DNA of 64,000 nucleotides from Polytrichum commune (GCA_950295325.1 OX485806.1:5890001-5954000), one strand, 5' to 3'. Positions 25,449-37,900 are shown, counted from the stretch's first letter. Made by a program: numbers and translations. Notes: generated by a model from the sequence alone, not told the origin.

Positions 25449-27389
25449 TAAAAACAATCATTTGTGTAATTGACGATTGATATGTTTAGAATGTATTTTC
25501 ATCAAATGCCATCCACACCCTGTATATCTAGACCCAAATCTTCACAATTGCATTGCGTACTCAATTATTTAGATCATACACTTGATCAATGAGTTTATTT
25601 TAAGAGAGGTCGTTTTTGGCACAGTTAACCTTCATCAAAATATGTATCCCACATACATGTTCTTATTTATTTATGTTGAGATTCATAGACAACCGTTCAT
25701 ACAGTTGGGAGATAAGGATTGCATTATGATTGCATTATTGATGATACAGACTTGAAGAGGGCTCACATGCACAGGCAACGAGTGCCGCCGCCGTGATTCC
25801 GTTTTCATTTAAATTTATGGAAGGAGCAATGATACATGGAACCCAACCCACATCCCGCTTTGCATTTTCAAAATAAACTTTTCTCGCTTTAGGTTTTGTC
25901 TACAAGTGGGAGGTTATGAGGACACACATGATGGTGATACCTTAGCTTTTCTCCATTGAGAAATTTGGACACTTGTGGAGCATGGTGCCAAACTCATGAT
26001 ATTGCACCAACTTATGAGTTCCATATTCTACTCTCGGATATATTGGCAATCGTTGAATTCATAAAGAGGTTGAAGTTAACAAGATTCTTTGCATTGGTGT
26101 TGCGGTAGGCCCCCAAGGATACATAATAATATCCTAGTATGGAGGAAAGGAGCGTCCAACTAAGAACACTTAACTTATACAAAGAAGATGTATACCTACG
26201 CATGAGTCTAGACTCGAGAGTCACATTTTGGAGCCACATGAGCCGAGGATGCATTTAAGACCTTAGGCACATATAATGTGAGAATGCATCCACTTGGCAT
26301 TGGCAATTTTAAGGTTGTTTGTTGCCCTTAATGGTTTGGAGACTTGAGAATGATTTTGGGAAATGAGTGCCGCAACTTTGGTTGTTGGAAGGGTGAAAAG
26401 TTTGAAGTAAAAGCTTGAGAGCGGATGGTCAATGATAGAAGGGATGAAGGTGATAAGGCTATTAAAGAATTGCATAGTCACATGGTTTGTAACCCTTGGC
26501 ATGGTGCCAAAGGTGGCAAAAGCCAATGTGATTTCGGGAACGGAAGTGGACGCTTGTCGACTAGGTTCGTGAGGATGCACATGGACTTCAAATTTACACG
26601 ATTCAAAAACATTGGATGGGACGGTTAGAGTCTAATGAATGTGTCAAAATCAACCAACTAGAAAAGGGGGCAGTAGCATGAGGACAATAATGTTAGGTTT
26701 CATTCATTCTTGTGTCAATAGGAAGTCAATGTTTATATATATATATATATATATGTCAAACTCAGCCATCATGAATTGCAAACCAAGAGGGGGGGGGGGG
26801 CATGCATGACCCAAAGTGCATCAAAATTTACTTTTCTAATTATATTTCACATTAAAATTTTGACCCATACTTACAATACTTGGATAACATTCATGATACA
26901 CAACTATTTCTCCACTCACTTGTATCGTACTACTAAGATAGATGATGCTACAACCAACATCCTAAATTTTTGCACCATAAGCGCATAATGATTCTAAGAA
27001 TGTCCACCACCTTAACATTTGGTGTTGGGTCATCTAATTATTATTTTTAAATAAAAAAGAAATCATGTGCAACTTTTGCATACATAATTCAAATAAGGAT
27101 ACTTTGGTACGTCCAAATGAACAAGCATAGACAACTACAAGGCCCGTTCGATGAGAACAATGCTCTAAAGTGATTTTGATGCTTGTAGAAGGTCACTTAG
27201 ACTAGAATGGGGAGGCAAATTCTTTTGCATGTGGGTGTTGCCCATTGTAAACACATACATCATAAGTAGTGTGGGGAACACCTCAAACCAAACTACCTCA
27301 AATTCAAGCTCTAGAGTCACTTATCATTTGGTCATCGAACGCCTCTAAAATCGGCATATGGGCTCCAAATTTGAAATTCAAATGATCAC

Positions 27390-27393
<4 letters not shown>

Positions 27394-27426
<33 letters not shown>

Positions 27427-27444
27427 TATGTATGTATGTATGTA
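27394..27444. repeat. (CA)n microsatellite followed by (TATG)n
   Basis: About 15 CA units (27394-27424) are followed after a short break by several TATG units. Confidence 0.95.
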
Positions 27445-28613
27445 TAATTTAAGCATGTATAGTTATGTTAAATATTTTAAAATCTTCTTGAAATGATTTT
27501 TTTTTCCTTTTTTTTTTCCTCTTGGATTTTTAAAATGGAGTTGGTTTCCACATTCAAACAACTAATCATGAAGTACGTTGGTGATAGTGAGTTGAATTTC
27601 CCTTGACATCAAGGATGGTATGAAACCCCCCCCCTCCCTCCTCCAAATCTAGCAAAGATAACATGGGCATGCTCACTAAATCCAACCATGGGACATCATC
27701 AACCCTTATTGTTTGCAGAATGTCCTCCAATCCAAGTTCATCTCAAAAGTGTAAGTTACAGGCTTAATTTCATAAACTTTAGGAAGCAATATCATTGATA
27801 AAAGTCATAAATCACATTCGTGTTGTTGAACATTTTATTCATACTCTATGAGATTCATTTTAGCATATTCAAAGTACTTGAAAGAGGGAAAAAAAAAACC
27901 AATCTACTTAAGATGGATATTACATTACTTTTTAAATGAAATTGTGTGAGCATGTCCATCATGTGTAGACTTATGACATACTTAAAATGTATAGAATAAA
28001 TTTGATCATATGCACACAAGTTCATTAACATTTATTAATTGTCTATTTGGTTAGTATTGATTTGTGAGAAAAATGGTTCTGAAACAATTTTGGTGAAGTT
28101 TGTTGAGTAGTTTTTTAAGGTTGCTAATATGGACACAGTCTACAATGACCATTACTCATTACTGTTAGTTTTATATAACCCCTAAAATCATATGTAAGAC
28201 ACAATTAATTTGAGATGGACCCCTGGCGTTGGAGTCTTCAATCTTTGAGGAACGAGGTTCATATGTTTGTCAAAAACGTGTTCCCTCCATTAGTACAAAT
28301 TTAATATCCTAAAAACGCAATTATCTAACGCACATTGACCAAAATGACACATCCGCCTATCAGCTTGATCATTACGTGCTAGATGGTCTTGTCATGCAAC
28401 TGCCACTATTTGTATTTGTGCGCCTGTGTTCTAAGGTAATTAAGATATAGCATGACAACAATCAAAATTTGAAATAGATGTTAGTAAAAAAGTAATTAAT
28501 TTGAAGACCAGTAGATTTGATGGATTAAAAAACATTTAAAAAAAATCCTTGTTCAAGTTCTTTACTGAGCCTTAAAAATGTTATTGATGGAATGTTGGGA
28601 TAGAGGTGCAATA

Positions 28614-30342
28614 CACCCTAACCTTGATAATGTCACACCCTCCGTTTCACCAAAAAGTGTGATATAAACAAGGTGTGACATACTTGATAATGTCACATTT
28701 TGTGCATAATGTGATATTATTAAAAAATATGTATAAAATCAAAATATAATTACAATTTTTTTTTTAAATAACAAATACGAGACTTCAATTTTTACCAATG
28801 TAAAATCTAATTCAAAATTGTGAATAACAACAAGAGCACATCATAATGTGTCATTGAGATCAGGTAAAGACCTCTCACTAGAGACAAAGAAGCTTCTAAT
28901 GTCACATTGTTTTGTTGATGTTAAATGTGCAACACCAATTCTAATGAGTTTGTCATGGATTTTTTCCATTTCTAACAACTCATGAGTGCTTAAAATCTGA
29001 GAACCTTGGCTAGCCATAAAATTCAAAACATCTTTAGCATATTTTTGTGCATCGCTTAGCTTCACTACTTTAGACTCATCATCACTGCTATCAACAATCA
29101 ATGGGTCCACTTCCATGGAATCAAGAACCTGTTCGCCATCTTGCACTAATTGCACAAGCTCCTCATTAGAAAATTCCACCTCAAAATCATCTTCACCTTC
29201 CATGTTTATGTACTCCAAAGGACAAAGCTTTTCTACAGGCTTGCCTTCAACATCCAAACCCAAATTTAATGCGGCGATGAGTCTACCCAATTCCAAAGTT
29301 GCTTCCTCCATTTTGGACTTCATACGTTCATCAAGATTGTTTATATCTGCATTCCACTCTGCATGCAATATGGCGGACTTTCTCCAACAATTTCTAATGG
29401 TTTGATCATCTAATTCATGCCATGCCGCCACACACCATAGCATAGCTTGAAATACATCAACATTCAATTTCCCCAAATCTTCATTTGAGTTGTTATCAAT
29501 TTGTTGCAAAGTCCAGGCAACAAGCTTGCGCTTATAGCACATTTTGAATGCTGCAATCACTCCTTGATCCAAAGGCTGAACAACTGAAGTCACATTTGGT
29601 GGAAGGAACAAGATAGTGATATGGGAGAGTACAAAAGCATGAAACCCATCTATAACTTTCTTGACCTCACCATGAATATCATGGCTTCCTGCATTATCCA
29701 TAATAATGCAAATCTTTTTGTCTTTCAATGCCATTCTTCGGTTCTCACTCTTCACCCAATGTGTAAAAACATCACCATTCATCCAGGCTGAATTGTTAAA
29801 ATTATAGTGTACTGTCCTATTTGGATCAAAATTCCGAGGAAAGCATCTGGGACGCGAATGAAAACAAGCTTCAATTGCTCCTTCCCTGAGATATTAGTGC
29901 AAAGCCCCAATGTCACACGGTCCTTCTTTTTCTTATTTCCTTTCGCCTTCCCAATATTCAAAGTCTTATAAGGAGAGGCTCTATAATACAAACTTGTCTC
30001 ATCATACGATGCATACGATGCAGGCGGAGCTGCGAGAAGTTGATCTGCGAGAGAAACCGTTGCTTCTTCGGCACATGAGATTCAAGAACCCAAGATTCAA
30101 GCGGAAGCAGGTGAAGATGCCGACGTCATCCATAGAATTTGTTGTCCATCCGGCCTTTTTTCATCCATGTTACTTGTTATTATCACACTTACACTACAAA
30201 TTTTGAAAAACAAATGTGACATTATCAAGGGTGATAGTGATAATAACGAGGGAGTTTTACACTATGGAAATCGGTTTCAAACTTTTAGGTGACAATATCA
30301 AGGTGTTCTATTAACAAGTGTGATATTATCAAGGTTAGGGTG
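28614..30342 (-). mobile_element. pogo/Tigger-like DNA transposon (Tc1-mariner superfamily)
   Basis: The ends are 24-bp inverted repeats, CACCCTAACCTTGATAATGT then CACA at 28614-28637 and its reverse complement at 30319-30342, with one mismatch. A TA target duplication flanks them (28612-28613 and 30343-30344), as expected for Tc1/mariner. A 14-bp motif near TTGATAATGTCACA recurs inside each end: 28624-28637 and 28684-28697 on the left; 30215-30228, 30289-30302 and 30319-30332, inverted, on the right. These are probably transposase-binding sites. The 1,729-bp interior holds a minus-strand transposase remnant with a frameshift and no DNA-binding domain, so the copy is non-autonomous. Confidence 0.9.
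28841..30030 (-). pseudogene. Broken pogo-type (DDE_1) transposase
   Basis: The coding strand is minus. The 5' part reads YDETSLYYRASPYKTL, giving the first catalytic Asp in its usual DET context, then KDRVTLGLCTN. The 3' part, open for 313 codons from 29782 to 28841, gives IIMDNAGSHD (second Asp) and LPPNVTSVVQPLDQGVIAAF (third Asp), diagnostic of the pogo/Tigger/CENP-B DDE_1 family. An acidic tail follows and ends SLPDLNDTL. The two parts lie in different frames; the shift falls near 29850-29857, where RPRCFPRNFDPNR appears in the second frame. Upstream of YDET only about 200 bases remain and they do not encode the CENP-B-like helix-turn-helix domain of about 150 residues seen in complete members. 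Frameshift and truncation argue against domestication. Confidence 0.85.
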
Positions 30343-31409
30343 TACACAATTTGCATCGAAAACTTCAAGCATCTAGTCGGTTTACGAGGTTTGACCCAAA
30401 AGCGACCCAATTTGGGTTGATTAGTCCTTTAAGGGTTTAATGAACCCCCCCCCCCCCCACCCCCACCCCCACATGCCCCATGGCAAAAATCAACCGTACC
30501 ACCTACTAGATTCTAAAATTTCAACGTCAACACACTTGGTGCATAGATGTCATGTTCCCAACTTAGCCTCAAAATGTACCCCCTACGAACATGTCCGGCT
30601 TGAAATCGGATGATTCTTGTAGGGGGTTGGACTTTACACGAAATGCTTGGCTGTTGATGGTTAGTTGACCAAACTCGGGTTAGTTGAACCTAACCCAATC
30701 CAATCCAACCGGAACCAAGATTTTAGGTCATTTTGACCCCCAAAAGCCTCCCAAGACCCAACTTCACCTGGAGGCCCGCCCGTGTTAGAAAGGCTTATCA
30801 TCGTAACTACACCTATAGGTACCTTTTAATCATCCTTTAAAGCATTCAAGCATCGTTGTTTATGATTATTAGTATTATTAGCATTAGTATTGAATTACCT
30901 ATCATTATTGTTGGGTGTTGTTAGTGAGTGAAAGAGGAATAAAAACACATCTTAGCAAGTACTTTTTGGACACCACATAAATGAGCTATGAAATCTCAAA
31001 GTGTTGATTCTAGGTTTGTACAAAGCGGACCCGAAGCTCGTCTCGTCAACATGCTCATTTGAAGTGGGCAAGAATTCATAGAGGCTCTTTTGGGTAAAGG
31101 TACAAAATGAGGTGTCCCAATTATAACCAATGTTGGTTTGAATGCATACATAAGAGGTGAATGCATGGCTTCAATAACGAACACTAATGATGTTTATTTA
31201 CCCAAAGAACCTACCCATGGGCTTTAGAATTGTAATATAGGTCGAATATGGATATTTAGTGAGTATTTCAAGGTGAGAGAATCTTTACATACCCGAGTTA
31301 TTAGTTGGGTCAATATGTCTATTCTAAACCATGTTGACACCAAGGAGAGTTTGTCTAAGTATGAAGATAATTGCATGATATATAGACCCGAATGATAACA
31401 AAAACAAAA

Positions 31410-31539
31410 GCAGTGGATGAGTGGTGGCAGGAACAGAGGAGATCTTACATCGGTGAAATCCAACGGTCGAGAAAGCACATGCAACGTGGCCTCACCAGAA
31501 GCCAGAAGTTGCTTTCATCGCCCATAGACTTCTTCTCGA
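31410..31539 (+). repeat. 130-bp dispersed repeat, copy 1
   Basis: GCAGTGGATGAGTGGTGGCA at the start, GCAACGTGGCCTCACCAGAA in the middle and CCCATAGACTTCTTCTCGA at the end all recur in reverse orientation at 63761-63900, with about 90% identity by eye and a small indel. No terminal repeats were seen, so it may be a fragment of a larger element. Confidence 0.7.
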
Positions 31540-32499
31540 TAAAAAAACACACTATGAAAATACCGATACTCTACCGATATATTAAAAAAAAAAAAAAACG
31601 TGAAACCCTCATTATAGATAACCCGAATGTTCTAATGATAAGAAGTGGATGATACGAAACCAACACCAGTTACAACCACAATGTAAGTTGGACCAAAAAC
31701 TTGGGAACCCTTTGAATGTCAACCCTTTGGTCGGTCCAATTTTTGATACTTTTTCCCCCTTTTGACCAGCCCGAAATAAAATTGTACTACTCTTAAATTT
31801 TGGTCGAACGTACTTGAGGGGGTTTAATGACCCCTCCACTTAATTAGTGCTAAATAATGGGCGTATTATTGCCGTGTGACCCTTTTCTTAGTGGGCGGGA
31901 ACTGTGCCTTTGGTTTGCTACCCACCCCCGATTCTTGGAGAGCTTTTAATGTGAAAATTTCCCCCAAACCAAGACGGTGGGTTAATTGCGAAAGTAGATT
32001 TACTCCCAATTAATTTATTTACGTAATTATATAAAATTACGTAAATTTCTCGTCGTAGTACTTGCGCTTCGTCGCCTATATTAAGGGGGCACACACTATT
32101 TTAGAAACTCGAACCCGATTGGTGTGTGGGGTGGACACGAGTGGAGGGATTCTCCTTGCCATTAATGGGGGTTTGACATTCGGGTATCCAAGTGCAATCT
32201 CCTCGAATTGCTCCCTAGAAAAGTACGTATGAAGACGATTCTATTGTTAATTTCCGACCATGAAAAGCTCTATGCATGTCCTTGTGGGTTGACTATGAAT
32301 GATGGCAACCGGATGAACGTTACCCTTTGCTTTGGCCCCGAGGGTACGTAAATCACACAATGACGGCCACACGTCTCATACCACATTTAAAATCCAAAAG
32401 AACGTGGTATATAAGGGAGGGTTAACTTTCAATGGGGGTGTGGGCTAGAGATTGCAATAGCGAGTGTTCATACTATAGCTTGTCAAACTATTGAAGTTA

Positions 32500-32940
32500 T
32501 ATTACACCTAGCAAATGTCAACTACACTAAATTTGGTAGATCGTATGATTTTCATTTTCACATTGTTCATGATATTTAGTGTCCTGGCTCGCTGATCTAA
32601 TAATGTCACTTGCCTTGTTACGAAGCCTATGTTTAGGTTATGATGATGGTCAACAAGTTGACCATTAGTATAGTCACTGACACTTGACAATAGTGTGCTC
32701 AATAATATCTTCATCTTCCATATTGAAACGTAGAATCAATATCACAAGTACTCCAATGTACTACGCTAAATGTCATGTTGCAAAAAATAAAAATAAAAAC
32801 TTAAGATTTACTTATATTAACAAATATTGTCATGTGGACATTTAGCAAATTTTAAATTCTAGATTTCGTGTAACCCTTCACAAACAATGTACGTGACGCT
32901 ATCAACCATAAATAATGTTTTGCTAGTCATAAAATTAAGC
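32500..32940 (+). repeat. Non-autonomous repeat family B, copy 1
   Basis: Shares ordered blocks with 50020-50440 (+) and, inverted, 54580-54950 (-): TGCTCAATAATATCTTC, an ACAAGTACTCCAATGTACTA-like block, CGCTAAATGTCAT and TGTACGTGAC. Nothing coding. It begins near AACTACACTAAAT, resembling the ends of the small MITE family in the right half of the window. Confidence 0.55.
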
Positions 32941-33373
32941 ATGTGGGTAGAATTTAGGAAATTTATCCACCACATCTTCCAAGAAAATGTCTCCACTTGC
33001 ATATTACATGGTAACGTCACGTTTTGAAATAGAAAAAAAAGGATTTTTGTGTTGTGGATATATGTTATTCTTCTAAATGGATCAACACTTTCAAGAGGAG
33101 AGTTTTTATTGGTTTGTTGGTAAATGTGTTAATCTCACTCAAAATAAGAGTTGCATCGTAAACATAGAGAAAATATTCACTACAATATTATATATTCTCT
33201 CGAGGAAATGCACACACCTCTTAGACCTTTCGTAATAAATGTTATTGCATTGATCAAAATTTGTTGCATATTTCAATTGGAAACTTCTTCACATATAAAC
33301 TTATGTTGTATCCAAATGAAACCCATTTATTTGAATGTGATAGATTACTTGAGCCCCCAATCACATCGACAAT

Positions 33374-33410
33374 CCCCCCCCCCTCCCCCCCCCCCCCTCC
33401 CCCCCCCCCC
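33374..33410. repeat. Poly-C tract (interrupted)
   Basis: Thirty-seven bases of almost pure C with two T interruptions. One of several long C or G runs in the window (also 16691-16701, 26789-26800, 30445-30458, 45600-45613, 59888-59900). Confidence 0.95.
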
Positions 33411-33573
33411 AAAATGTTGATAGAACTCATTGTCTTTTCTTTCCTACCCAAATTGGAACTAAAAACATCATCATGATGAGCAAATTGTGTAAGGTAAATT
33501 TTTATTTGAATTTTATGTTTTTCAATTCATTTGATTCAATATTACATATTCCACATGAACCTAAGTCTATGTC

Positions 33574-33668
33574 CGAGGGTGTAGTGTCTCTCATTCAAGC
33601 CAACCCCAAGTTGGTGTCATCTATCAACTTTCTAGAATGCATTTGACATTGATGATCTACGTTTTGGG

Positions 33669-33710
<42 letters not shown>

Positions 33711-34474
33711 TTAAGCTATGTAAATAATAAAGTCTGAAACTCTTGACAAATTTATTCACCTCCTATAAACTTTGGAATACTTAGTAGAATCTACACCAAT
33801 CTTAGACACAACATTGTGCTTATCCATGAGTTAAGTAACAATAGTCAAGGACGTTACCACGGTCCACGATTAGAGACTCCATGACCTAAGGTAGCCATTG
33901 CACCACTTAACCAATACTTAAACCCTAATACTAAACACCTCCATATGAAGACTCTTTTATATGCTTGGGGGAGAGAATACTTGGCTTAGTTTATTCACCG
34001 AGGCTCAATAGACATGTGCTAAGTGAGGAAGCGCATGGTGTTTGGTGTATAAGAGGTTCTTACTAAGTTCAAGAAAGTTACACAATATGGCAAAAGAACA
34101 TGTTTGTATACACAATATTTTTGTATTGAGTGTAAATGTTGGCAGCCTCTCAATGAACTCGATATAGGTGAGATAAATGTGTGACATGATTGCAACTAAG
34201 CTTAGCTAAAGTCACCTGACATGTGCCTTTCTAACACACAATTATATGTTTGGGTTGGCACGGGTGTATGTTAGATTGACTCTTCCCAATTTGAACACCA
34301 TCAATAATGCATTGCTCATGTTTGAATGGTCTTTTACTCTTTGCAAATTACAGTAGTGCAAGTTAATATGTTGCTTGGACTAGTGATTTGATGTATACCC
34401 AAATTTCATAATAGTCATTGACATATTGAAAATACCTTCTATCAAACAGCAAATGAGAAGTGTATTGAACTATC
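33574..34474 (+). repeat. 1.33-kb dispersed repeat, copy 2, left part
   Basis: Homologous to 1203-2154 of copy 1, including an expanded CT microsatellite (33671-33708). It is cut at TATC by the retroelement and resumes at 44615-45006. Confidence 0.75.
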
Positions 34475-34808
34475 TGTCACGGTATGCGGCATCGAAGGCC
34501 GCACCGTATCCGTTGGGTTTCATCCATCTAGATTTGGATGGATGAATCTAGATGTGGAGAGGAAGGCTCCTAAGTGAGGAGCCTCCTCCTTGGCTTGGCA
34601 TTCTTGCCAAGTCAAGTCTTGTGAGTTAGTGTGTGGAGAGAGCTTGTGTGAGGTGTTGATTGCATGATTTTGCAATAAATCTTGAGTTCTTCTTCCTCTA
34701 CTTACACTCTTGGATTCTCCCTTGGTGAAGTGAGAGATAGCTTGACTAATTATGTGCATTTGAAGAGAGATTTAGAGCTCTTATGAGTGTTCTATTCTTT
34801 TCCTTCTC
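34475..34808 (+). repeat. Retroelement 5' terminal repeat
   Basis: Begins TGTCACGG directly after TATC. It is 98.8% identical by count to 44175-44508. Similarity stops after TTCCTTCTC; beyond this the 5' side runs into the leader, whereas the 3' side runs into a 106-bp repeat. The two termini are therefore not simple equal LTRs. Confidence 0.85.
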
Positions 34809-35117
34809 ACTTGGCAAGAATGCTTCATCTTTGATGTTTTCTTCTTCATTTTTGAGATGTAACGCGCAAGGGAGGGCGTGAAGACAAGGAGTGACAATGT
34901 TGTGAAGTTCCGGAGTGAGAACACCACGGATTTGTGAAGCAACATGAAGAATGCTTGCTTGTGAAGGTCACTTGAAGGTGAATTGTGGTGATAAGGTGTT
35001 GAATTCTCCACAGAATTTTATGTCAATTGATTGTCTGCAAGCTTGAATTCACAGCATTGAGTTGTGAGGAACTATTCTTGTTTGTATTTGAAAACATTTC
35101 ATTCATTCAAAAACAAA

Positions 35118-35350
35118 AATTTAAAAAAAAAAAAAAAAAAAAAAGTTTAGAAGAAGAAGCCAAGAGCCGGCTCCGGGAGCTGGAGCTCCTGGCCGGCCCC
35201 TGGCCGCCTCTGCTCTGTGTTCGTCGGTCGCTGCCAAGCCTCGCTGCCCGCCCCGCTACCCGGCCGCCTGCCCCGTTACCCGTCCGAGACCGGGTTCGAA
35301 CCGGGGACTTCGGCGATAACGGCTAAAGGTGCTAACCGCCTACGCCACCT
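35118..35350 (-). repeat. tRNA-derived SINE-like segment in the leader
   Basis: On the minus strand TGGCGTAGGCGGTTAGCACC (35328-35347) fits an A box and GGTTCGAACCC (35292-35302) a B box, about 30 bases apart as in a tRNA. A GC-rich body follows and ends in a T-run on that strand (about 35121-35143). This is the plan of a tRNA-derived SINE, oriented against the retroelement. The T-rich tail recalls plant Au-type SINEs, but no target duplication was identified. It could instead be an inherent part of the leader. Confidence 0.5.
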
Positions 35351-35369
35351 CACCTTGGTGGTAGGCAAG

Positions 35370-35700
35370 GAGCAGGGAGACTTTTGGGCATAACCGTTTG
35401 AGGACCTGGCCGCCTCCCTGGCAGCCAGGTATCGGGGAGACTTTTGGGCATAATCGTTGAGGACCTGGCAGCAGGTATCGAGGAGTTTTTTTGGGCACAA
35501 GGTTGAGGCCCTGGCTGCCTCCATCGCAGCCAGGAGAGCAGGAAGATTTGTGAGCATTATCGGTTGAGGGGCTGCCTCCCTGGCAGCCAGGGGATCGGGT
35601 TGATTTTTGGGCATAAGGGGTCGAGGTTGCCTCCCCGATCGGGGAGCTTGTTGGGCATAATTGATTGGGACCCAGGTGCTTGCAAGTCCAACCGGTTACA
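35370..35700 (+). repeat. Imperfect tandem repeat units in the leader
   Basis: About five degenerate units of roughly 60-70 bp share GGGAGACTTTTGGGCATAAT, then TTGAGGACCTGGC and a GCCTCCCTGGCAGCCAGG palindrome. The last unit ends AAGTCCAACCGGTTACAT. Closely related single units occur outside the retroelement at about 54097-54155 and 55065-55120. Confidence 0.65.
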
Positions 35701-36553
35701 TTTTATTTTTGTTTTGTTTTTGTGTTTGTTTTAATTAATTAATGCCTTAATTAATTAAAACCGGATTTTTTTATTTTAATTAATTAATTAATTACTTTAA
35801 ATTTCCTTACAACTTCTAATCCTTTCTCTTCTCTCTAAGAGGTTAATTTCTTGGGCTCATTAATCAAGGATACAAGGAATAAAACTTAAGCTCTTATGAA
35901 GTATTAAACATACTTGGGATTTCTTTTAGGAGTTGTGTTGTACAAAATTTCCGAGAGGAGTGTCATTGGGAATTGGATGGCATGTGCAATTTTCGTTCGG
36001 CCTACAATAAATTGTTATTAGGGTCGAATTGTGTTTATCAACACATATTCCTGGCATTGTTGTGAGGAGAGATTCTTAGGTAGTGGTGGGAAAAATGAGA
36101 GATGTGCATTCTCTTTTCCTAAGCAACAGGGGCTCTTCGTTTTGACCACCAACCGCAGGCGGGTGCCGGTTGGTCGCGGTCATTTTTATTTTTGTTTAAG
36201 TGTTGTTTTGGGGAAGAGGATCCAGTGCTGTTCTTGCATTGTTCCTTGTATTTTGTTGTGGTACCTTCCCCCTGTGGTGGGCTTGTTGTGTTGGAGTCTT
36301 CCAACATTGCCCCAATTTGTTTGTCCTAGATTGTGATAGGGTATTGTGGGGGTGAGGTCGGATTAATGACCGACGAGACCCTTGTGTGTGCACCAAGTGG
36401 GCGGTGCTTGTTTTCCTTATGGTGAGGCTGGGTTGATGACCAGCAGACCATAAGTTTGGTGGTGTTTGTAGGTGCAGGTTGCCTTTTACCCTTTACCTTT
36501 ACACCACATTAGTTTAGATTGTTGGCTCCAGTGACCGAACCCATTGCGGGTTT

Positions 36554-37900
36554 ATGGTTACAACGAGGAGCCAACATTATCGTTCGCCGTCTCCAACATC
36601 ATCACAAGGTCGATTCTCAGACCTTTTGGACAGTGAACCAGTGGTAGCACCCGACGAGGCTTTTAAGCCTACTTCGGCGTGGGGGACTGCCACTCGGTCT
36701 TACGTCCATTGGGTGGGATCCTTCGACGAGATGGAGGAGGAGTCAAGAGGCGGCATTCGAGACCGATTTTCTGGTCGAGCAGGGACCATTTCCTTGCAAG
36801 ATTGGAAAATCCGGTTCAGGACATGGATGAGGGAGAAACGTCAACGCAATACCAACTTCAACGATTGGTACGTGTTCGAGCTTCTACCACAACATTTAGA
36901 GCACGAAGCTCTCCAGACCTATGAGCAATGGACGGATGTTCATTGGATGGAGTTGCGCCAAGTGGAGCGGTACTGGGAGACTCGGGTTGAGTTGGTATCC
37001 GCTTTGAAGGAAGGCGCAGCTTCCAGTATGATGGCCGTTCCTGAGGTTAAGACGGAGGTACAGGAGGGAGTATACGAGGTGGATGTGGAGGGAGCTTTTC
37101 CTATCAATCCCACGGCTCAGGGCCAAGCTCCCGCAGCGGCGAGTACCTCGAGCCCCATTCTTCCACTGTCACGTTATGCCCAGGCTACCCAGGCGGCATT
37201 AGCTTCTTTAGGAGCTCCGCCGGGTTTTGATCCTCTACAGGAATTCCAACTCCATTTGGAGGAGGAATATGGAGGCTTCCGCCGCGATTAAATGCAGCGT
37301 ATCCAGGACTTCCGACGGGAGAAAGATGACACACCTCGTACCATGTACACGAGGTTGGCGAGGTTTGCCAAGGAATCTGGAGGTGTTTTCGCCGAGAGCC
37401 AGTTGGTAAAGGTGTTTTTGTCAAAAATTAACAAACGCCTCATTGACTTAGTTTTACCCAGGATCATCATGGATCATGGTGGCCGAGCGACACTTGCGGA
37501 AGCTTTCGCCATTGTTGAGCAGTGTGACCGTGCCTTGTGTCAGCACGACGCCACTGACTTGGTGTCCATGCTAGTGGATTCTAGCAAATCCCGGAAGGTT
37601 CCGGTTGCGGCTGCGGGGTTGGCGGAGGCAGAGGTAGACAAGATCTTGCATTGTTGGTCTTGTGGACAGGCGGGCCATGCTAAGAAGGATTGTCCTTCGA
37701 AGCATAGGCAAGCCCAGACCGTCACTACTCCGAAGCGGAAACCATTTGTTCCCGCTAAGGGCTCGACGAAGGGGACGGGTAATCAGTTACCCAAACAATT
37801 GAAGTGTTCTCATTGTGGGCGAAACAATCACGCGGTGGAGAACTGCTTCGCTCTCCATCCTGAGAAACGTCCTTCTTCCGACCGGGAGAAGACGTTGGAG
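36554..37900 (+). other. gag region with two CCHC zinc knuckles
   Basis: The N-terminal part is a helical, charged capsid-like region without a distinctive motif. Two CX2CX4HX4C knuckles follow: CWSCGQAGHAKKDC (37652-37693) and CSHCGRNNHAVENC (37805-37846). In retroelements such knuckles bind the packaged RNA. A serine/alanine-rich spacer follows and leads to the protease. Confidence 0.85.

Larger units (their letters stand above)
23208..28611. other. Intergenic DNA downstream of HisRS
   Basis: No supported gene. It begins with the HisRS 3' untranslated region, where no textbook AATAAA was noted near the stop. A decayed copy of the AAGAATAGA-type repeat lies near 24075-24200. Microsatellites are listed separately. 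Open frames at 26012-26254 and 26263-26580 (-) have no recognisable motif. A G-run lies at 26789-26800. Confidence 0.45.
30345..33573. other. Intergenic DNA with repeats
   Basis: No supported gene. It holds a C14 run (30445-30458), one copy of a dispersed repeat whose inverted partner is at 63761-63900, a member of the repeat family also seen at 50.0 kb and 54.7 kb (about 32500-32940), and a long C-rich tract (33374-33410). The C-rich tract explains the proline- and glycine-rich open frames there. Confidence 0.5.
34809..36553 (+). other. Long retroelement leader
   Basis: A 1.7-kb stretch before gag with no long open frame. It contains an A-run (about 35121-35143), a GC-rich block with RNA polymerase III-like boxes on the minus strand, a set of imperfect tandem units around TTTTGGGCATAA, and an AT-rich segment near 35700-35820 with TTAATTAA repeats. 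Near the 3' end two similar blocks occur, GGTGAGGTCGGATTAATGAC and GGTGAGGCTGGGTTGATGAC. A primer-binding site matching a plant tRNA 3' end was not recognised. Confidence 0.6.

Noticed and set aside
28841-29782. Domesticated host gene from a pogo transposase
   Set aside because: Intact ends with a TA duplication, a frameshift and a missing DNA-binding part indicate a decaying transposon.
33151-33476. Proline-rich and glycine-rich small proteins
   Set aside because: Produced by the poly-C tract read in several frames.
35280-35350. Functional tRNA gene on the minus strand
   Set aside because: A and B boxes are present, but no convincing acceptor stem or anticodon arm; read as SINE-like or leader sequence.
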